Origin: Pseudomonas protegens
GTDB taxonomy: Bacteria; Pseudomonadota; Gammaproteobacteria; Pseudomonadales; Pseudomonadaceae
NCBI RefSeq assembly: GCF_013407925.2
Contig: NZ_CP060201.1
Span: 3,844,001 to 3,908,000 of the forward strand
Length of the DNA: 64,000 nucleotides
Reading direction: 5' to 3'
The notes beneath the pieces are model-generated. The model had not been told where the DNA came from. It was given only the letters and a program-made list of their open reading frames with translations, and searched no databases. How positions within the stretch are numbered: the stretch's first letter is position 1; every line of letters begins with the position of its first letter. This document shows, piece by piece, positions 8,168 through 16,672 of this stretch. A program made the translations under genes and the position numbers.

Positions 8168-9112
8168 TTACTTGCTGGTCAGTTGCAGGTGTTCGGCGGC
8201 CGGCTTGCCATCGAAGGTGGTGACCCCTTCAAGCCAGCGCTGCTGGTCCTGCGGGTGGTCCTTGAGCCACTGGCGGGCCGATTCCAGGGCGTCCTTGTGA
8301 TCCAGCAGCGGCTGCATCATGCGGCTCTCGTCTTCGGCGCTGAAGGTCAGGTTGGTCAGCAGCCGGTGCACGTTCGGGCACTGCTCGGCATAGGTCGGCG
8401 CGGTGACGGTCCACACCGTGGCCTGGCCCTCGTTCGGGCCCAGGGCGTCCTGGCTGCCACTGAGGTAGGTCATCTTGAAGTTGACGTTCATCGGATGCGG
8501 CGCCCAGCCGAAGAACACGATGGCCTCGTTGCGCTTCACCGCCCGGGCCACCGCCGACAACATGCCGGCCTCACTGGACTCCACCAGCTGGAATTGGCCC
8601 AGGCCGAACTGGTTCTTGGCGATCATGTCCTTGATCTGGGTGTTGGCGCCCGAGCCGGGCTCGATGCCGTAGATCTTGCCCCCCAGCTCCTTCTTGAACT
8701 TGGCGATGTCGGCAAAGGTCTTCAGGCCCTTGTCCGCCAGGTAGGAGGGCACGGCCAGGGTGGCGCGGGCGTCCTTGAGGCTGGGCTCGGCCAGGACCTT
8801 GACCTGATTGGCCTCGACGAAGGGGGTGATGGTCTGGGTCATCAGCGGGTTCCAGTAGCCGAGGAACAGGTCCAGGCGCTGGTCACGGATGCCGGCGAAG
8901 ATGATCTGCTGCGAGGCGCTGGTCTGCTTGGTCTTGTAGCCCAGGCCATCGAGCAGGACCTGGGTCATGGCGCTGGTGGCGATCACGTCGGTCCAGTTGA
9001 CCACGCCCAGGCGCACGTTCTGGCAACTGGGGGCGTCGGCGGCCATGGCCCCTGACATCAGAAAAACGCTACCACTAAGCGCAAGCACACAGCGGCTGAT
9101 CAGTCGTTTCAT
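8168..9112 (-). CDS. caiX: CaiX, periplasmic carnitine-binding protein
   Basis: A 314-residue substrate-binding protein of the glycine betaine/choline ABC type. The signal peptide covers residues 1-24 ([20 protein letters not shown], then GAMA). The mature protein has the quaternary-amine binding aromatic residues of this family ([23 protein letters not shown]). It delivers carnitine to the shared Cbc choline/betaine/carnitine transporter, whose core genes are not in this window. It is the first gene of the cdh block and is read away from cdhR, so the 194-base gap 9113-9306 must hold both promoters and the CdhR/GbdR sites. Confidence 0.9.
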   Translation of the reverse strand: MKRLISRCVLALSGSVFLMSGAMAADAPSCQNVRLGVVNWTDVIATSAMTQVLLDGLGYKTKQTSASQQIIFAGIRDQRLDLFLGYWNPLMTQTITPFVEANQVKVLAEPSLKDARATLAVPSYLADKGLKTFADIAKFKKELGGKIYGIEPGSGANTQIKDMIAKNQFGLGQFQLVESSEAGMLSAVARAVKRNEAIVFFGWAPHPMNVNFKMTYLSGSQDALGPNEGQATVWTVTAPTYAEQCPNVHRLLTNLTFSAEDESRMMQPLLDHKDALESARQWLKDHPQDQQRWLEGVTTFDGKPAAEHLQLTSK

Positions 9113-9306
9113 GTGGGTTCCCTCGGCAGGTCGTTATTGTCGATCCCGGCGTCTTGGTGCGTCGGTGAGCTCAAGGTACGCAGGCGCCAGGGACGGCAAA
9201 CGCACAGCGGCGACCGACTCTTGCACTGCAGCGACCTGGCCCCTTGTGACAGGGGGGCATTTGGCGTATCACAGGGCCCACGCTGGCCGTCACCGGAGTG
9301 CGTTGC

Positions 9307-10266
9307 ATGTCCCAGGACTTCTACTTCCTGCTGATGCCGGGGTTCTCCGCCATCGGTTTCATTTCCGCCATCGAGCCGCTGCGGGTGGCCAATCGCTTTC
9401 GTGGCGAGCTGTATCGCTGGCATGTGCTCAGTGCCGACGGCGGCGCGGTGCTGGCCAGCAACGGCATGTCGGTCAATGTTGACGCGGCCCTGGAGCCGCT
9501 GAAGAAGGGCGCCACCTTGTGGGTGGTGGCCGGTTTCGAACCGCTGAAGTGCCTGACGCCAGCCCTGGAGCACTGGTTGCGCCGCCTGGACCTGGAGGGC
9601 GTGACCCTGGGCGGCATCGACACCGGCAGCGTGATCCTCGCCGAGGCCGGGCTGCTGGAGGGGCACCGGGTGACCTTGCACTGGGAGGCCATCGAGGCGT
9701 TCAAGGAGTCCTACCCGCAACTGAGCGTGACCCAGGAACTGTTCGAGATCGATCGGCGGCGGATCACCTGCGCCGGCGGCACCGCGTCCATCGACATGAT
9801 GCTCGACCTGATCGCCCAGGCCCACGGCCCGCAACTGGCGATTCAGGTCAGCGAGCAGTTCGTGCTGGGGCGCATCCGCCCGCGCAAGGATCACCAGCGC
9901 ATGGAAGTGGCCAGCCGCTACGGCATCAGCAACAAGAAGCTGGTGCAGGTGATCGGCGAGATGGAGCAGCACAGCGAGCCGCCCCTGAGCACCCTGGCTC
10001 TGGCGGAGTCGATCAAGGTCACCCGGCGCCAGCTGGAGCGCCTGTTCCGCCTGCACCTGAACGACACCCCGAGCAACTTCTACCTCGGCCTGCGCCTGGA
10101 GAAAGCCCGGCAACTGCTGCGCCAGACCGACATGAGCGTGCTGGAGGTGAGCATCGCCTGCGGCTTTGAGTCGCCGTCCTACTTCACCCGCAGCTACCGC
10201 GCGCGCTTCGTGAATTGTCCGCGGGAGGATCGGCGGCAGTCGGGGGGTAGCCGGGAACTGGTTTGA
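9307..10266 (+). CDS. cdhR: CdhR, AraC-family activator of carnitine catabolism
   Basis: A 319-residue paralogue of GbdR with the same layout: a DJ-1/PfpI-like ligand domain at residues about 5-185 (YFLLMPGFSAIGFISAIEPL and GGIDTGSVILAEAGLL) and an AraC double HTH at about 215-310 (VTRRQLERLFRLHL, MSVLEVSIACGFESPSYFTR). CdhR senses carnitine and activates the caiX-cdh operon, from which it is divergently transcribed. The ATG at 9307 is preferred over the GTG at 9298, since it gives the conserved MSQDFYFLLMPGFSAIG start. Confidence 0.92.
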   Translation: MSQDFYFLLMPGFSAIGFISAIEPLRVANRFRGELYRWHVLSADGGAVLASNGMSVNVDAALEPLKKGATLWVVAGFEPLKCLTPALEHWLRRLDLEGVTLGGIDTGSVILAEAGLLEGHRVTLHWEAIEAFKESYPQLSVTQELFEIDRRRITCAGGTASIDMMLDLIAQAHGPQLAIQVSEQFVLGRIRPRKDHQRMEVASRYGISNKKLVQVIGEMEQHSEPPLSTLALAESIKVTRRQLERLFRLHLNDTPSNFYLGLRLEKARQLLRQTDMSVLEVSIACGFESPSYFTRSYRARFVNCPREDRRQSGGSRELV

Positions 10267-10290
10267 CTCGGGCTCGGTAGCGCTGGCGAG

Positions 10291-10319
10291 CCTGTTCGCC
10301 GGCAAGCCGGCTCCTACGG
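10291..10319. repeat. Single REP element
   Basis: A CGCCGGCAAGCCGGCTCCTA core between the converging cdhR and DUF3010 genes. Confidence 0.85.
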
Positions 10320-10736
10320 TTATTGTTTGAACAGGGCGGCGCAGGCGGTCTTGTAGGCTTCGTGCTGGTACTTGTTGAGGCTCGCCGGCAGGGCGAAGTC
10401 GTGCTTCTTGTGCTGGGCATTGATGGTCTGCGGCGACAGCAGGGTCACTTCGCAGTGTTCCAGCAGTTGCAACACGCCTTCGATCTTGAAGGTGGTGGGG
10501 CCGCCAGCGAACTCGCCTTTCTTGCTGCGCTTCTTGATGGCGATGCGGGTGATCCGGTGTTCGCGGACAAAGGCATCGATCCGGGCGGCGAAGGCCCGGA
10601 CGTTGCCCGCTTCATCGTCGTCTTCCAGGGCGATTTTCTTGACGCTCAGCGGCTGGTGCTGCGGCGCGCCGTCTTGCAGGGTGGCGAGGGCGAAGATGGC
10701 TTCGCTGCCTTTGATCTCGATACCGCAAATGCTCAT
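10320..10736 (-). CDS. DUF3010 family protein
   Basis: A 138-residue cytoplasmic protein with the RNase H-like start MSICGIEIKGSEAIFALA and the conserved stretch IAIKKRSKKGEFAGGPTTFK (residues about 76-95), which identify the DUF3010 family. Its biochemical role is unknown. The ATG at 10736 was chosen over an upstream one because the family begins at MSICGIE. The stop lies directly against the REP element. Confidence 0.75.
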   Translation of the reverse strand: MSICGIEIKGSEAIFALATLQDGAPQHQPLSVKKIALEDDDEAGNVRAFAARIDAFVREHRITRIAIKKRSKKGEFAGGPTTFKIEGVLQLLEHCEVTLLSPQTINAQHKKHDFALPASLNKYQHEAYKTACAALFKQ

Positions 10737-10770
10737 GGGGAACCCTTTCAATCAGTGAGTGAGGCGCAGC

Positions 10771-11094
10771 TTACAGCTCCAGCTGGTCGGCGCGTATGCC
10801 GAAGGCGGCGGCGATCTTTTCCCGGGTGGCCCGACGCGGGCGGGCGACGCTTTCCTGCTGGGCAAAGGCCGGCTGGGAAATCCCCAGGCGCCTGGCGACT
10901 TCGTCCTGGGTCAGGTGCAGGTGCTCGCGCCAGGCGCGGATCGGCGTGGCGCCGTCGACCATGCGGCTGACGACGTCATGGGGAATCAGATCGGCTTCCT
11001 GGTGTTGTGCCATGTACTGCGCGTAGGGAATCACCACGAATGCCGGGCTGCCGTCCGGGCCGTGGATGATCTGGATGTCAGTAGGTGCGTTCAT
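10771..11094 (-). CDS. XRE-type antitoxin of a RelE/HigB-like toxin-antitoxin pair
   Basis: A 107-residue DNA-binding antitoxin. Residues 1-45 are a Phd-like or linker region (MNAPTDIQIIHGPDGSPAFV). The HTH covers about residues 55-95, with the helix pair LTQDEVARRLGISQPAFAQQ. Its start lies inside the 3' end of the preceding toxin frame (17-base overlap, ATG at 11094), the toxin-first order of higBA/relE-xre operons. It should repress its own promoter, where a long inverted repeat is present (11340-11379). The antitoxin frame is intact although the toxin is frameshifted. Confidence 0.82.
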   Translation of the reverse strand: MNAPTDIQIIHGPDGSPAFVVIPYAQYMAQHQEADLIPHDVVSRMVDGATPIRAWREHLHLTQDEVARRLGISQPAFAQQESVARPRRATREKIAAAFGIRADQLEL

Positions 11095-11331
11095 CACGTT
11101 TCTTGACCTCTTGAACACTGACGATGTGGATAACTCGATCCCAGTCGAACAGGACCCGGTACTGCCCGACCCGCAGGCGATAGGCATAGTGTGGCCGGAC
11201 AGGGCTTTGACGCTGCCACTGGCGGGCATGTCGGCCAGCAGGGCAATCGCATCACGAACCTGGACCTGATGCTCGTGGTGCAGTCGCATCAACTGCTTGA
11301 CCGCTTTTCGACTCCAGAGGATCTCGTTCAT
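11078..11331 (-). pseudogene. RelE/ParE-like toxin gene with a one-base frameshift
   Basis: Codons 1-47 read MNEILWSRKAVKQLMRLHHE and on through ALSGH, the start of a RelE/ParE mRNA interferase. The family continues with Y-YRLRVG-YRVLFDW. Here that part (YAYRLRVGQYRVLFDWDRV, then IHIVSVQEVKKRDERTY and a stop at 11078) is present only in another frame. Restoring one C near 11190-11193 (GGCCAC-CACTAT) joins the two halves as GHHYAYRLRVG. The toxin therefore looks inactivated by a single-base deletion, or this is a sequencing error. The stop of the restored frame overlaps the antitoxin start as expected for an operon. Confidence 0.8.
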
Positions 11332-11339
11332 GGCGGACT

Positions 11340-11379
11340 ATATAAGCCTTTTATAAGGATTACGAATCCTTGCTTATAT
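11340..11379. promoter_or_regulatory. Candidate toxin-antitoxin operator (nested inverted repeat)
   Basis: AAGGATT-ACG-AATCCTT (11355-11371) is a perfect palindrome, flanked at a distance by ATATAAGC (11340-11347) and GCTTATAT (11372-11379). It sits just upstream of the toxin start, where the XRE antitoxin should bind. The AT-rich block also suits a promoter. Confidence 0.6.
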
Positions 11380-11430
11380 TTTCTGTCCGGCCAAGCCTGG
11401 AACCTTGTCGCTTTGTTGCCCGCGCCAGCG

Positions 11431-12345
11431 TTACCAGGTCGTGGACTGCCCGCGCCGGTCCACTTCGTACACCTTCTGGCGCAGCAGCCGTTCCTTGAGC
11501 CAGCGTTCGGCCTTGCCCATCACTCGCTGCCGGGCCCACAGCAGGTCCACGCCCACCAGCCAGTCGGTATGGGGGTAGGCGCCCAGTTGCAGTTCCACCA
11601 GCTCGCCCTTGGCCAGTTCGCGCTGGATCAGTTGCCGGGGCAGGGTGGCCCAGCCCAGGCCGGCGCGGACCATCTCCAGCAGCGCCAGGTAGTTTTCCGC
11701 CTGCCACAGCTGGCTGCAGCGCAGGTACTCGCTGCTGGGCAGCTTGTCGGCGTGGGCGCTGAAGGCCAGGCGCCGATGCCCATGCAGGTCGTCGAAGGTC
11801 ACGCTGTCGAGTCGCGCCAGCGGGTGGTCCGGGTGGCAGACGTGCAACATGATCAGCTTGCCCAACTGCTGGAACTCCAGTTCCTGGGGATAGCCGGGTT
11901 GCGAAAAGGCGATGCCCAGCACCGCCTCGCCCCGGGTCACCAGTTCGCTGGCATCGCCGGACAGCGGATGGCGGATCAGCAGGTCGACATAGGGGAAGGC
12001 TTGCTCGAACTCTTGCAACGCCGGCATCAGCGGGCCGTAGGGCGTTTCGATGACGAGCGTCAGTTGCGGCTCCAGCGCCTGGGACAGGCAGTCGGCACTG
12101 GCCTGCAGGGTCAGGCAGCGCTCCAGCACCGCCTCGGCCTGCAGCAGCATTTTGCGTCCGCTGGCAGTCAGCACCGGGCTGCGGCTGCTGCGGTCGAACA
12201 GCTCCACTCCCAGGTCGTCCTCCAGATTGGCGATGGCCACGCTGACCGTGGACTGGGTCTTGCCCAGCTTGCGTGCAGCCGCCGAAAACGAACCGGTTTG
12301 TGCCGCTTGGACGAACATCTGCAGTTGTTCCAGTGAAAAGCGCAT
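11431..12345 (-). CDS. LysR-family transcriptional regulator
   Basis: A 304-residue protein. The winged HTH is at residues 1-60 (MRFSLEQLQMFVQAAQTGSF and LGKTQSTVSVAIANLEDDLG). The effector domain lies at about 90-290. The ATG at 12345 fits the family start. It is transcribed away from the permease/deaminase/transthyretin-like operon (gap 12346-12522), so it is the likely regulator of those purine-type genes. The ligand cannot be told from sequence. Confidence 0.88.
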   Translation of the reverse strand: MRFSLEQLQMFVQAAQTGSFSAAARKLGKTQSTVSVAIANLEDDLGVELFDRSSRSPVLTASGRKMLLQAEAVLERCLTLQASADCLSQALEPQLTLVIETPYGPLMPALQEFEQAFPYVDLLIRHPLSGDASELVTRGEAVLGIAFSQPGYPQELEFQQLGKLIMLHVCHPDHPLARLDSVTFDDLHGHRRLAFSAHADKLPSSEYLRCSQLWQAENYLALLEMVRAGLGWATLPRQLIQRELAKGELVELQLGAYPHTDWLVGVDLLWARQRVMGKAERWLKERLLRQKVYEVDRRGQSTTW

Positions 12346-12522
12346 CGCGTCTCCCGAGCCCAGACAGGCTTGTGCCATCCATCGTTAAAAACGATGGGTG
12401 CTCATTTGTTGCATCGCATTCAAGCACAGATCATGGGCGCCGCCGTCCGAACTTCCTGCCGGGGCGCTGCTCCCGGATGCCTGCCAGAACAACAAAAGCC
12501 GCACCTTCAGGAGACCTGCGAC

Positions 12523-13860
12523 ATGACTATTTCCCGTGTACATCCCGTGGACGAGGTCCTGCCCGTTCGCCAGTTGTTCAGCTTCGGCCTGCAACACGTG
12601 CTGGTGATGTACGCCGGCGCCGTGGCGGTGCCGTTGATTCTAGGCAATGCCCTGGGCCTGACCCCGGCCCAGGTGGTTTTGTTGATCAACGCCAACCTGC
12701 TCACATCCGGTATTGCCACTCTGATCCAGACCCTGGGCTTCTGGCGGTTCGGCGCGCGGCTGCCCTTGATCCAGGGCTGTTCGTTCATTGCCCTGGCGCC
12801 AATGATCATGATCGGCAAGCAGTTTGGTTTGACCGAAGTGTTCGGTGCGGTGATCGCCGCCGGTGCCCTGACCATTGCCCTGGCGCCGCTGTTCAGTCGT
12901 CTGCTGCGGTTCTTTCCGCCGGTGGTGATCGGCAGCCTGATCACCATCATCGGCATTTCCCTGATGCCGGCGGCGGCCATCTGGCTGGGGGGCGGCAACC
13001 CGGCGGCGGCGGATTTCGGCGCGCCGGCCAATCTGCTGCTGGGCCTGGCCACGGTGGCGGTGACCCTGGTGATCTACGGCAGGTTCTCCGGGTTTGTCGG
13101 CAACCTCAGCGTGCTGATCGGCCTGCTGGTCGGCAGCCTGATCGCCGCGGCGTTCGGCATGACCCACTTCGCCCAGGTCGGCGACGCGGCCTGGTTCGAA
13201 CTGAGCCCGCCCATGGCTTTCGGCACCCCGCAGTTCTCCCTGATGCCGATCCTGATCATGACCCTGGCGATGCTGGTGATCATGGCCGAGACCACCGGCA
13301 ACTGCCTGGCCATCGGCAAGCTCACCGGCAAGCCAACCACCCAGCGCACCCTGGGCGATGCCTTTCGCGCCGATGGTCTGTCGACCCTGGTGGGCGGCCT
13401 GTTCAACAGCTTTCCCTACAACGCCTTTACCCAGAACACCGGGCTGATCGCGCTGTCCAGGGTCAAGAGCCGCTTCGTGGTGGCCGCCGCCGGCGCCATC
13501 ATGGTGCTCATGGGCCTGTTTCCCAAGCTCGGCGCCCTGGTGGCCGCAGTGCCGACTCCGGTGCTCGGCGGTTGCGCCATCGTGATGTTCGGCATGACCA
13601 CCGTGGCCGGGATCCAGGAGCTGTCGCGGGTGAGGTTCGAGGGCACCCGCAACGCGATCGTCGTCGCGGTGTCGGTCAGTGTCGGCGTGCTGCCGATGTC
13701 CTTTCCGGCGCTGTTCGCCCACGCCCATGGGCCCCTCAAACTGCTGCTGGAAAGCGGCATCTTTCTCGGCGCCATCACCGCCATCGTCCTCAATCTGCTG
13801 CTCAACCCCCGCGAGCCGGCGGCCGACGCGCTGCCGATCCATGCCGGACTCGATGACTGA
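12523..13860 (+). CDS. NCS2-family nucleobase permease (xanthine/uracil type)
   Basis: A 445-residue polytopic membrane protein of the NCS2/NAT family, with about 14 predicted transmembrane segments. Family marks are FGLQHVLVMYAGAVAVPLIL at residues about 20-39, QGCSFIALAPMI, the substrate-site stretch IMAETTGNCLAIG around residues 249-261 (the conserved acidic residue of the binding site), and FNSFPYNAFTQNTGLIALSR. It imports a purine or pyrimidine base with a proton. CAGGAG precedes the ATG. It is first in an operon with a deaminase and a transthyretin-like hydrolase, so purine bases are the probable cargo. Confidence 0.88.
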   Translation: MTISRVHPVDEVLPVRQLFSFGLQHVLVMYAGAVAVPLILGNALGLTPAQVVLLINANLLTSGIATLIQTLGFWRFGARLPLIQGCSFIALAPMIMIGKQFGLTEVFGAVIAAGALTIALAPLFSRLLRFFPPVVIGSLITIIGISLMPAAAIWLGGGNPAAADFGAPANLLLGLATVAVTLVIYGRFSGFVGNLSVLIGLLVGSLIAAAFGMTHFAQVGDAAWFELSPPMAFGTPQFSLMPILIMTLAMLVIMAETTGNCLAIGKLTGKPTTQRTLGDAFRADGLSTLVGGLFNSFPYNAFTQNTGLIALSRVKSRFVVAAAGAIMVLMGLFPKLGALVAAVPTPVLGGCAIVMFGMTTVAGIQELSRVRFEGTRNAIVVAVSVSVGVLPMSFPALFAHAHGPLKLLLESGIFLGAITAIVLNLLLNPREPAADALPIHAGLDD

Positions 13861-13917
13861 CAGTTGCTTTCAACCCGTCTTTTTCGACGGGACTCTGCCC
13901 ATGAAAAGGAGGTCTCC

Positions 13918-14427
13918 ATGACCCAGATGCTTTCTCCTATCCCTGCCGGCGTCAGCGAACTGGACCTGCACCTGCTGCGTCAGAGCATCGAACTGGCCGA
14001 AGAGGCCAAGGCCCGCGGTCGCCACCCGTTCGCCGCCCTGGTGGCGGACCGCAACGGCAAGATCGTTGCCAGTGCCGGCAACAACTCCATGCCCCCCGAA
14101 GGCGACCCGACCCAGCACGCCGAACTGGCCGCTGCCGCCAAGGCCGCAAGGCTCATGGGCCCCGAGGAGCTGGCCCAGTGCACCCTGTACACCAGCGCCG
14201 AGCCCTGCTGCATGTGCGCCGGGGCCATCTACTGGACCGGGATTGGCCGGGTGGTCTACGCCCTGTCCGAACACGCCTTGCTGGAACTGACCGGCGATCA
14301 CCCGGAAAACCCGACCTTTTCCCTGCCATGCCGGGAAGTCTTTGCCCGCGGGCAACGGCAGATCCCGGTGTTCGGGCCGATGCTGGAGAACGAAGCGGCC
14401 CAGGCCCATGTGGGGTTCTGGAAATGA
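13918..14427 (+). CDS. Nucleobase/nucleoside deaminase of the cytidine-deaminase fold
   Basis: A 169-residue zinc hydrolase. The motif pair QHAELAAAAKAARL (HAE, residues about 64-66) and SAEPCCMCAGAIYW (PCxxC) supplies the zinc ligands and the catalytic Glu. It resembles guanine deaminases of the TadA/GuaD type, which convert guanine to xanthine; other purines or pterins remain possible. An almost ideal AAAGGAGGTC ribosome site lies directly before the ATG. The next gene overlaps its stop by ATGA, indicating translational coupling. Confidence 0.85.
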   Translation: MTQMLSPIPAGVSELDLHLLRQSIELAEEAKARGRHPFAALVADRNGKIVASAGNNSMPPEGDPTQHAELAAAAKAARLMGPEELAQCTLYTSAEPCCMCAGAIYWTGIGRVVYALSEHALLELTGDHPENPTFSLPCREVFARGQRQIPVFGPMLENEAAQAHVGFWK

Positions 14428-14774
14428 ACGGCGGAGTGTCCATCCATGTGGTGGATGTCGCCAGCGGCCAGGTGGCCGCAGGCATGCAGGTTCGGGTACG
14501 CCGCCTGGGCGAGGAGTGGCTCTGCGAAGGGCAGATTGCCGACAACGGCCTGCTGGCCCCGCTGAGCGAGCTGGCGAACCGCTTCGAACGGGGCGTCTAC
14601 GAGGTGGAGTTGGACGTGGCGGCGTTCTATCGAGCCCAGGGCCACGCCTCGCCGCACGTGCCGTTTCTCGATGTGCTGGTGTATCGCTTCGGCCTGGACG
14701 ACCCGCGCCAGCACTACCACCTGCCGTTCAAGCTCACCGCCTGGGGCGTCTCATGCTTTCGCGGCGGCGCCTGA
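14424..14774 (+). CDS. Transthyretin-like 5-hydroxyisourate hydrolase homologue
   Basis: A 116-residue protein of the HIUase/transthyretin family, which normally hydrolyses 5-hydroxyisourate after uric acid oxidation. The N-terminal His motif (GVSIHVVDVASGQVAAG) and an HYHLPFKLTAWG segment (second catalytic His) are present. The signature C-terminal tetrapeptide YRGS of HIUases is replaced: the protein ends CFRGGA. Activity may therefore be altered or on a related ureide. It overlaps the deaminase gene by four bases and ends the permease operon. No urate oxidase or OHCU decarboxylase gene is adjacent. Confidence 0.78.
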   Translation: MNGGVSIHVVDVASGQVAAGMQVRVRRLGEEWLCEGQIADNGLLAPLSELANRFERGVYEVELDVAAFYRAQGHASPHVPFLDVLVYRFGLDDPRQHYHLPFKLTAWGVSCFRGGA

Positions 14775-14797
14775 CCCCGCCGCGGACTCCCTGACCC

Positions 14798-14882
14798 GTG
14801 TAGGAGCGAGCTTGCTCGCGAAGCTCTTCCAGCCGCGACATGGGTTCGGGCCGGACATGCTTCGCGGGCAAGCCCGCTCCCA
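14798..14882. repeat. REP pair (inverted)
   Basis: GTAGGAGCGAGCTTGCTCGC faces GCGGGCAAGCCCGCTCC between converging genes. Confidence 0.88.
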
Positions 14883-14896
14883 CCCGCGGTGGCGGG

Positions 14897-15298
14897 TCAT
14901 TCCTGGGCGATGGACTCGATGAACTCCGAACGCTCGTCGCTCATCCGCGCCAGGCAATCATTGGTGGCGATGGTGTAGGCCTTGGTCCCGGGCTTGGCCG
15001 GGAAGGATTCCACCGCGCAGTCGGCTTCGCGCTGCTTCTGCCACAGCTGCTGGGCGTTCTTGACCTTGGCGCTGATGTCGGCCAGTTGCGCCTTGTCGTT
15101 GCCGTACAGAGTGCCCAGGCGTTCCAGCAGGCTTTGCACGTTGTCGCTCAGCAACTGTTCGGCGGTGGTGCGGTTGTAGGTCGCGCATTCCAGGGTCTGC
15201 ACGTCGTTTTCCACGCCGTCGCAGGGCGTGTTGTCGGCCTCTTCGGCCGCCTGTACGCCGGTCGTTATCAGTAACAAGGCCAGGAAGATCGGTTTCAT
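14897..15298 (-). CDS. Secreted LprI/DUF1311-type protein
   Basis: A 133-residue protein with a signal peptide (residues 1-17, MKPIFLALLLITTGVQA). The mature part has the LprI-like pattern of small cysteine-containing lysozyme-inhibitor-type domains: LECATYNRTTAEQLL, a long helix, QQLWQKQREADC, and TNDCLARMSDERSEFI. The four Cys are expected to form disulfides in the periplasm. A role in lysozyme inhibition is inferred from the family only. The ATG at 15298 gives the signal peptide; longer forms do not. Confidence 0.72.
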   Translation of the reverse strand: MKPIFLALLLITTGVQAAEEADNTPCDGVENDVQTLECATYNRTTAEQLLSDNVQSLLERLGTLYGNDKAQLADISAKVKNAQQLWQKQREADCAVESFPAKPGTKAYTIATNDCLARMSDERSEFIESIAQE

Positions 15299-15533
15299 TG
15301 CAGCGCTGCCCTCATCCAGTGACGCTTTCGTTGAAGCGGCGAATTCTGGCGCAAGCCCCCGGTAAAGAACAGAGGCGGTCTGTGCCCTGCGTCCGGCCCT
15401 TTGTCGGTGCTTGACGCTTTCGGCAATTCCCCTGTCGTTTTTGCACCCAGGCGCCCCGGCCCTCAAGCATATGCTGACCCCAAAGCGCCGGCAGACGATT
15501 CGGCGCATGAATCGCCAACAAGGGGACAGCCTG

Positions 15534-16511
15534 ATGAGCCCAGCCGAATTACACGCCGACAGCATCGTTATCGACGGGCTGATCATTGCCAAGTGGAACC
15601 GCGAGCTGTTCGAGGACATGCGCAAGGGCGGCCTGACCGCGGCCAACTGCACGGTGTCGGTTTGGGAAGGCTTCCAGGCCACGGTCAACAACATTGCCGC
15701 CAGCCAGAAACTGATCCGCGAAAACAGCGACCTGGTGATGCCGGTGCGCACCACCGCGGACATCCGCAAGGCCAAGGAGCTGGGCAAGACCGGCATCCTC
15801 TTCGGCTTCCAGAATGCCCACGCTTTCGAAGACCAGATCGGCTACGTCGAGGTGTTCAAGCAGCTGGGCGTGGGCATCGTGCAGATGTGCTACAACACCC
15901 AGAACCTGGTGGGCACCGGCTGCTACGAGCGTGATGGCGGGCTCTCCGGCTTCGGCCGCGAGATCGTTGCCGAGATGAACCGCGTCGGGGTCATGTGCGA
16001 CCTGTCCCACGTCGGTTCCAAGACCAGCGAGGAAGTGATCCTCGAATCCAAGAAACCGGTCTGCTACTCCCACTGCCTGCCGTCGGGGCTCAAGGAGCAC
16101 CCGCGCAACAAGTCCGATGCCGAACTGAAATTCATCGCCGACCACGGCGGTTTCGTCGGCGTGACCATGTTCGCGCCGTTCCTGGCCAAGGGCATCGATT
16201 CGACCATCGACGATTACGCCGAAGCCATCGAGTACACCATGAACATCGTCGGTGAGGATTCCATCGGCATCGGCACCGACTTCACCCAGGGCCATGGCCA
16301 GGACTTCTTCGAGTACCTGACCCACGACAAGGGCTACGCCCGCCGCCTGACCAACTTCGGCAAGATCATCAACCCGCTGGGCATCCGCACCGTGGGCGAG
16401 TTCCCCAACCTCACCGAGACCCTGCTCAAACGCGGCCACAGCGAGCGCGTGGTGCGCAAGATCATGGGCGAGAACTGGGTCAGTGTCCTCAAGGACGTCT
16501 GGGGCGAATAA
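15534..16511 (+). CDS. Membrane-dipeptidase (renal dipeptidase) family hydrolase
   Basis: A 325-residue TIM-barrel protein of the M19 dipeptidase family. It is the conserved first gene of the Pseudomonas dgc cluster. Visible family parts are GILFGFQNAHAFEDQ, VMCDLSHVGSKTSEE, PVCYSHCLPSGLKEHPRNKS and SIGIGTDFTQGHG. The N-terminal zinc-binding HxD after the first strand is absent: the protein reads VIDGLIIAKWN where DGHND is typical. The metal site is probably reduced or altered. Its role in dimethylglycine catabolism is not established. The start follows an AGGGGACA site; an in-frame ATG at 15507 is possible. Confidence 0.82.
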   Translation: MSPAELHADSIVIDGLIIAKWNRELFEDMRKGGLTAANCTVSVWEGFQATVNNIAASQKLIRENSDLVMPVRTTADIRKAKELGKTGILFGFQNAHAFEDQIGYVEVFKQLGVGIVQMCYNTQNLVGTGCYERDGGLSGFGREIVAEMNRVGVMCDLSHVGSKTSEEVILESKKPVCYSHCLPSGLKEHPRNKSDAELKFIADHGGFVGVTMFAPFLAKGIDSTIDDYAEAIEYTMNIVGEDSIGIGTDFTQGHGQDFFEYLTHDKGYARRLTNFGKIINPLGIRTVGEFPNLTETLLKRGHSERVVRKIMGENWVSVLKDVWGE

Positions 16512-16533
16512 GGCCTCCCCCCACAGCACATTC

Positions 16534-16637
16534 CTGTAGCCGCTGCCGCAGGCTGCGATCGGCTCCGAAGGAGACGCGCTCTTGCGGCCCTCGGAAGGCT
16601 CTTCGAGCCTTTTCGCAGCCTGCGGCAGCGGCTACAG
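16534..16637. repeat. REP-like inverted pair (GTAGCCGCTGCCGCAGGCTG type)
   Basis: CTGTAGCCGCTGCCGCAGGC and its complement GCCTGCGGCAGCGGCTACAG lie about 100 bases apart, in the dipeptidase-DUF5943 gap. Able to form a long cruciform or stem-loop. Confidence 0.9.
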
Positions 16638-16672
16638 ACGTACTTATCTACAGAATTCCGGAGTTTTGAAAC

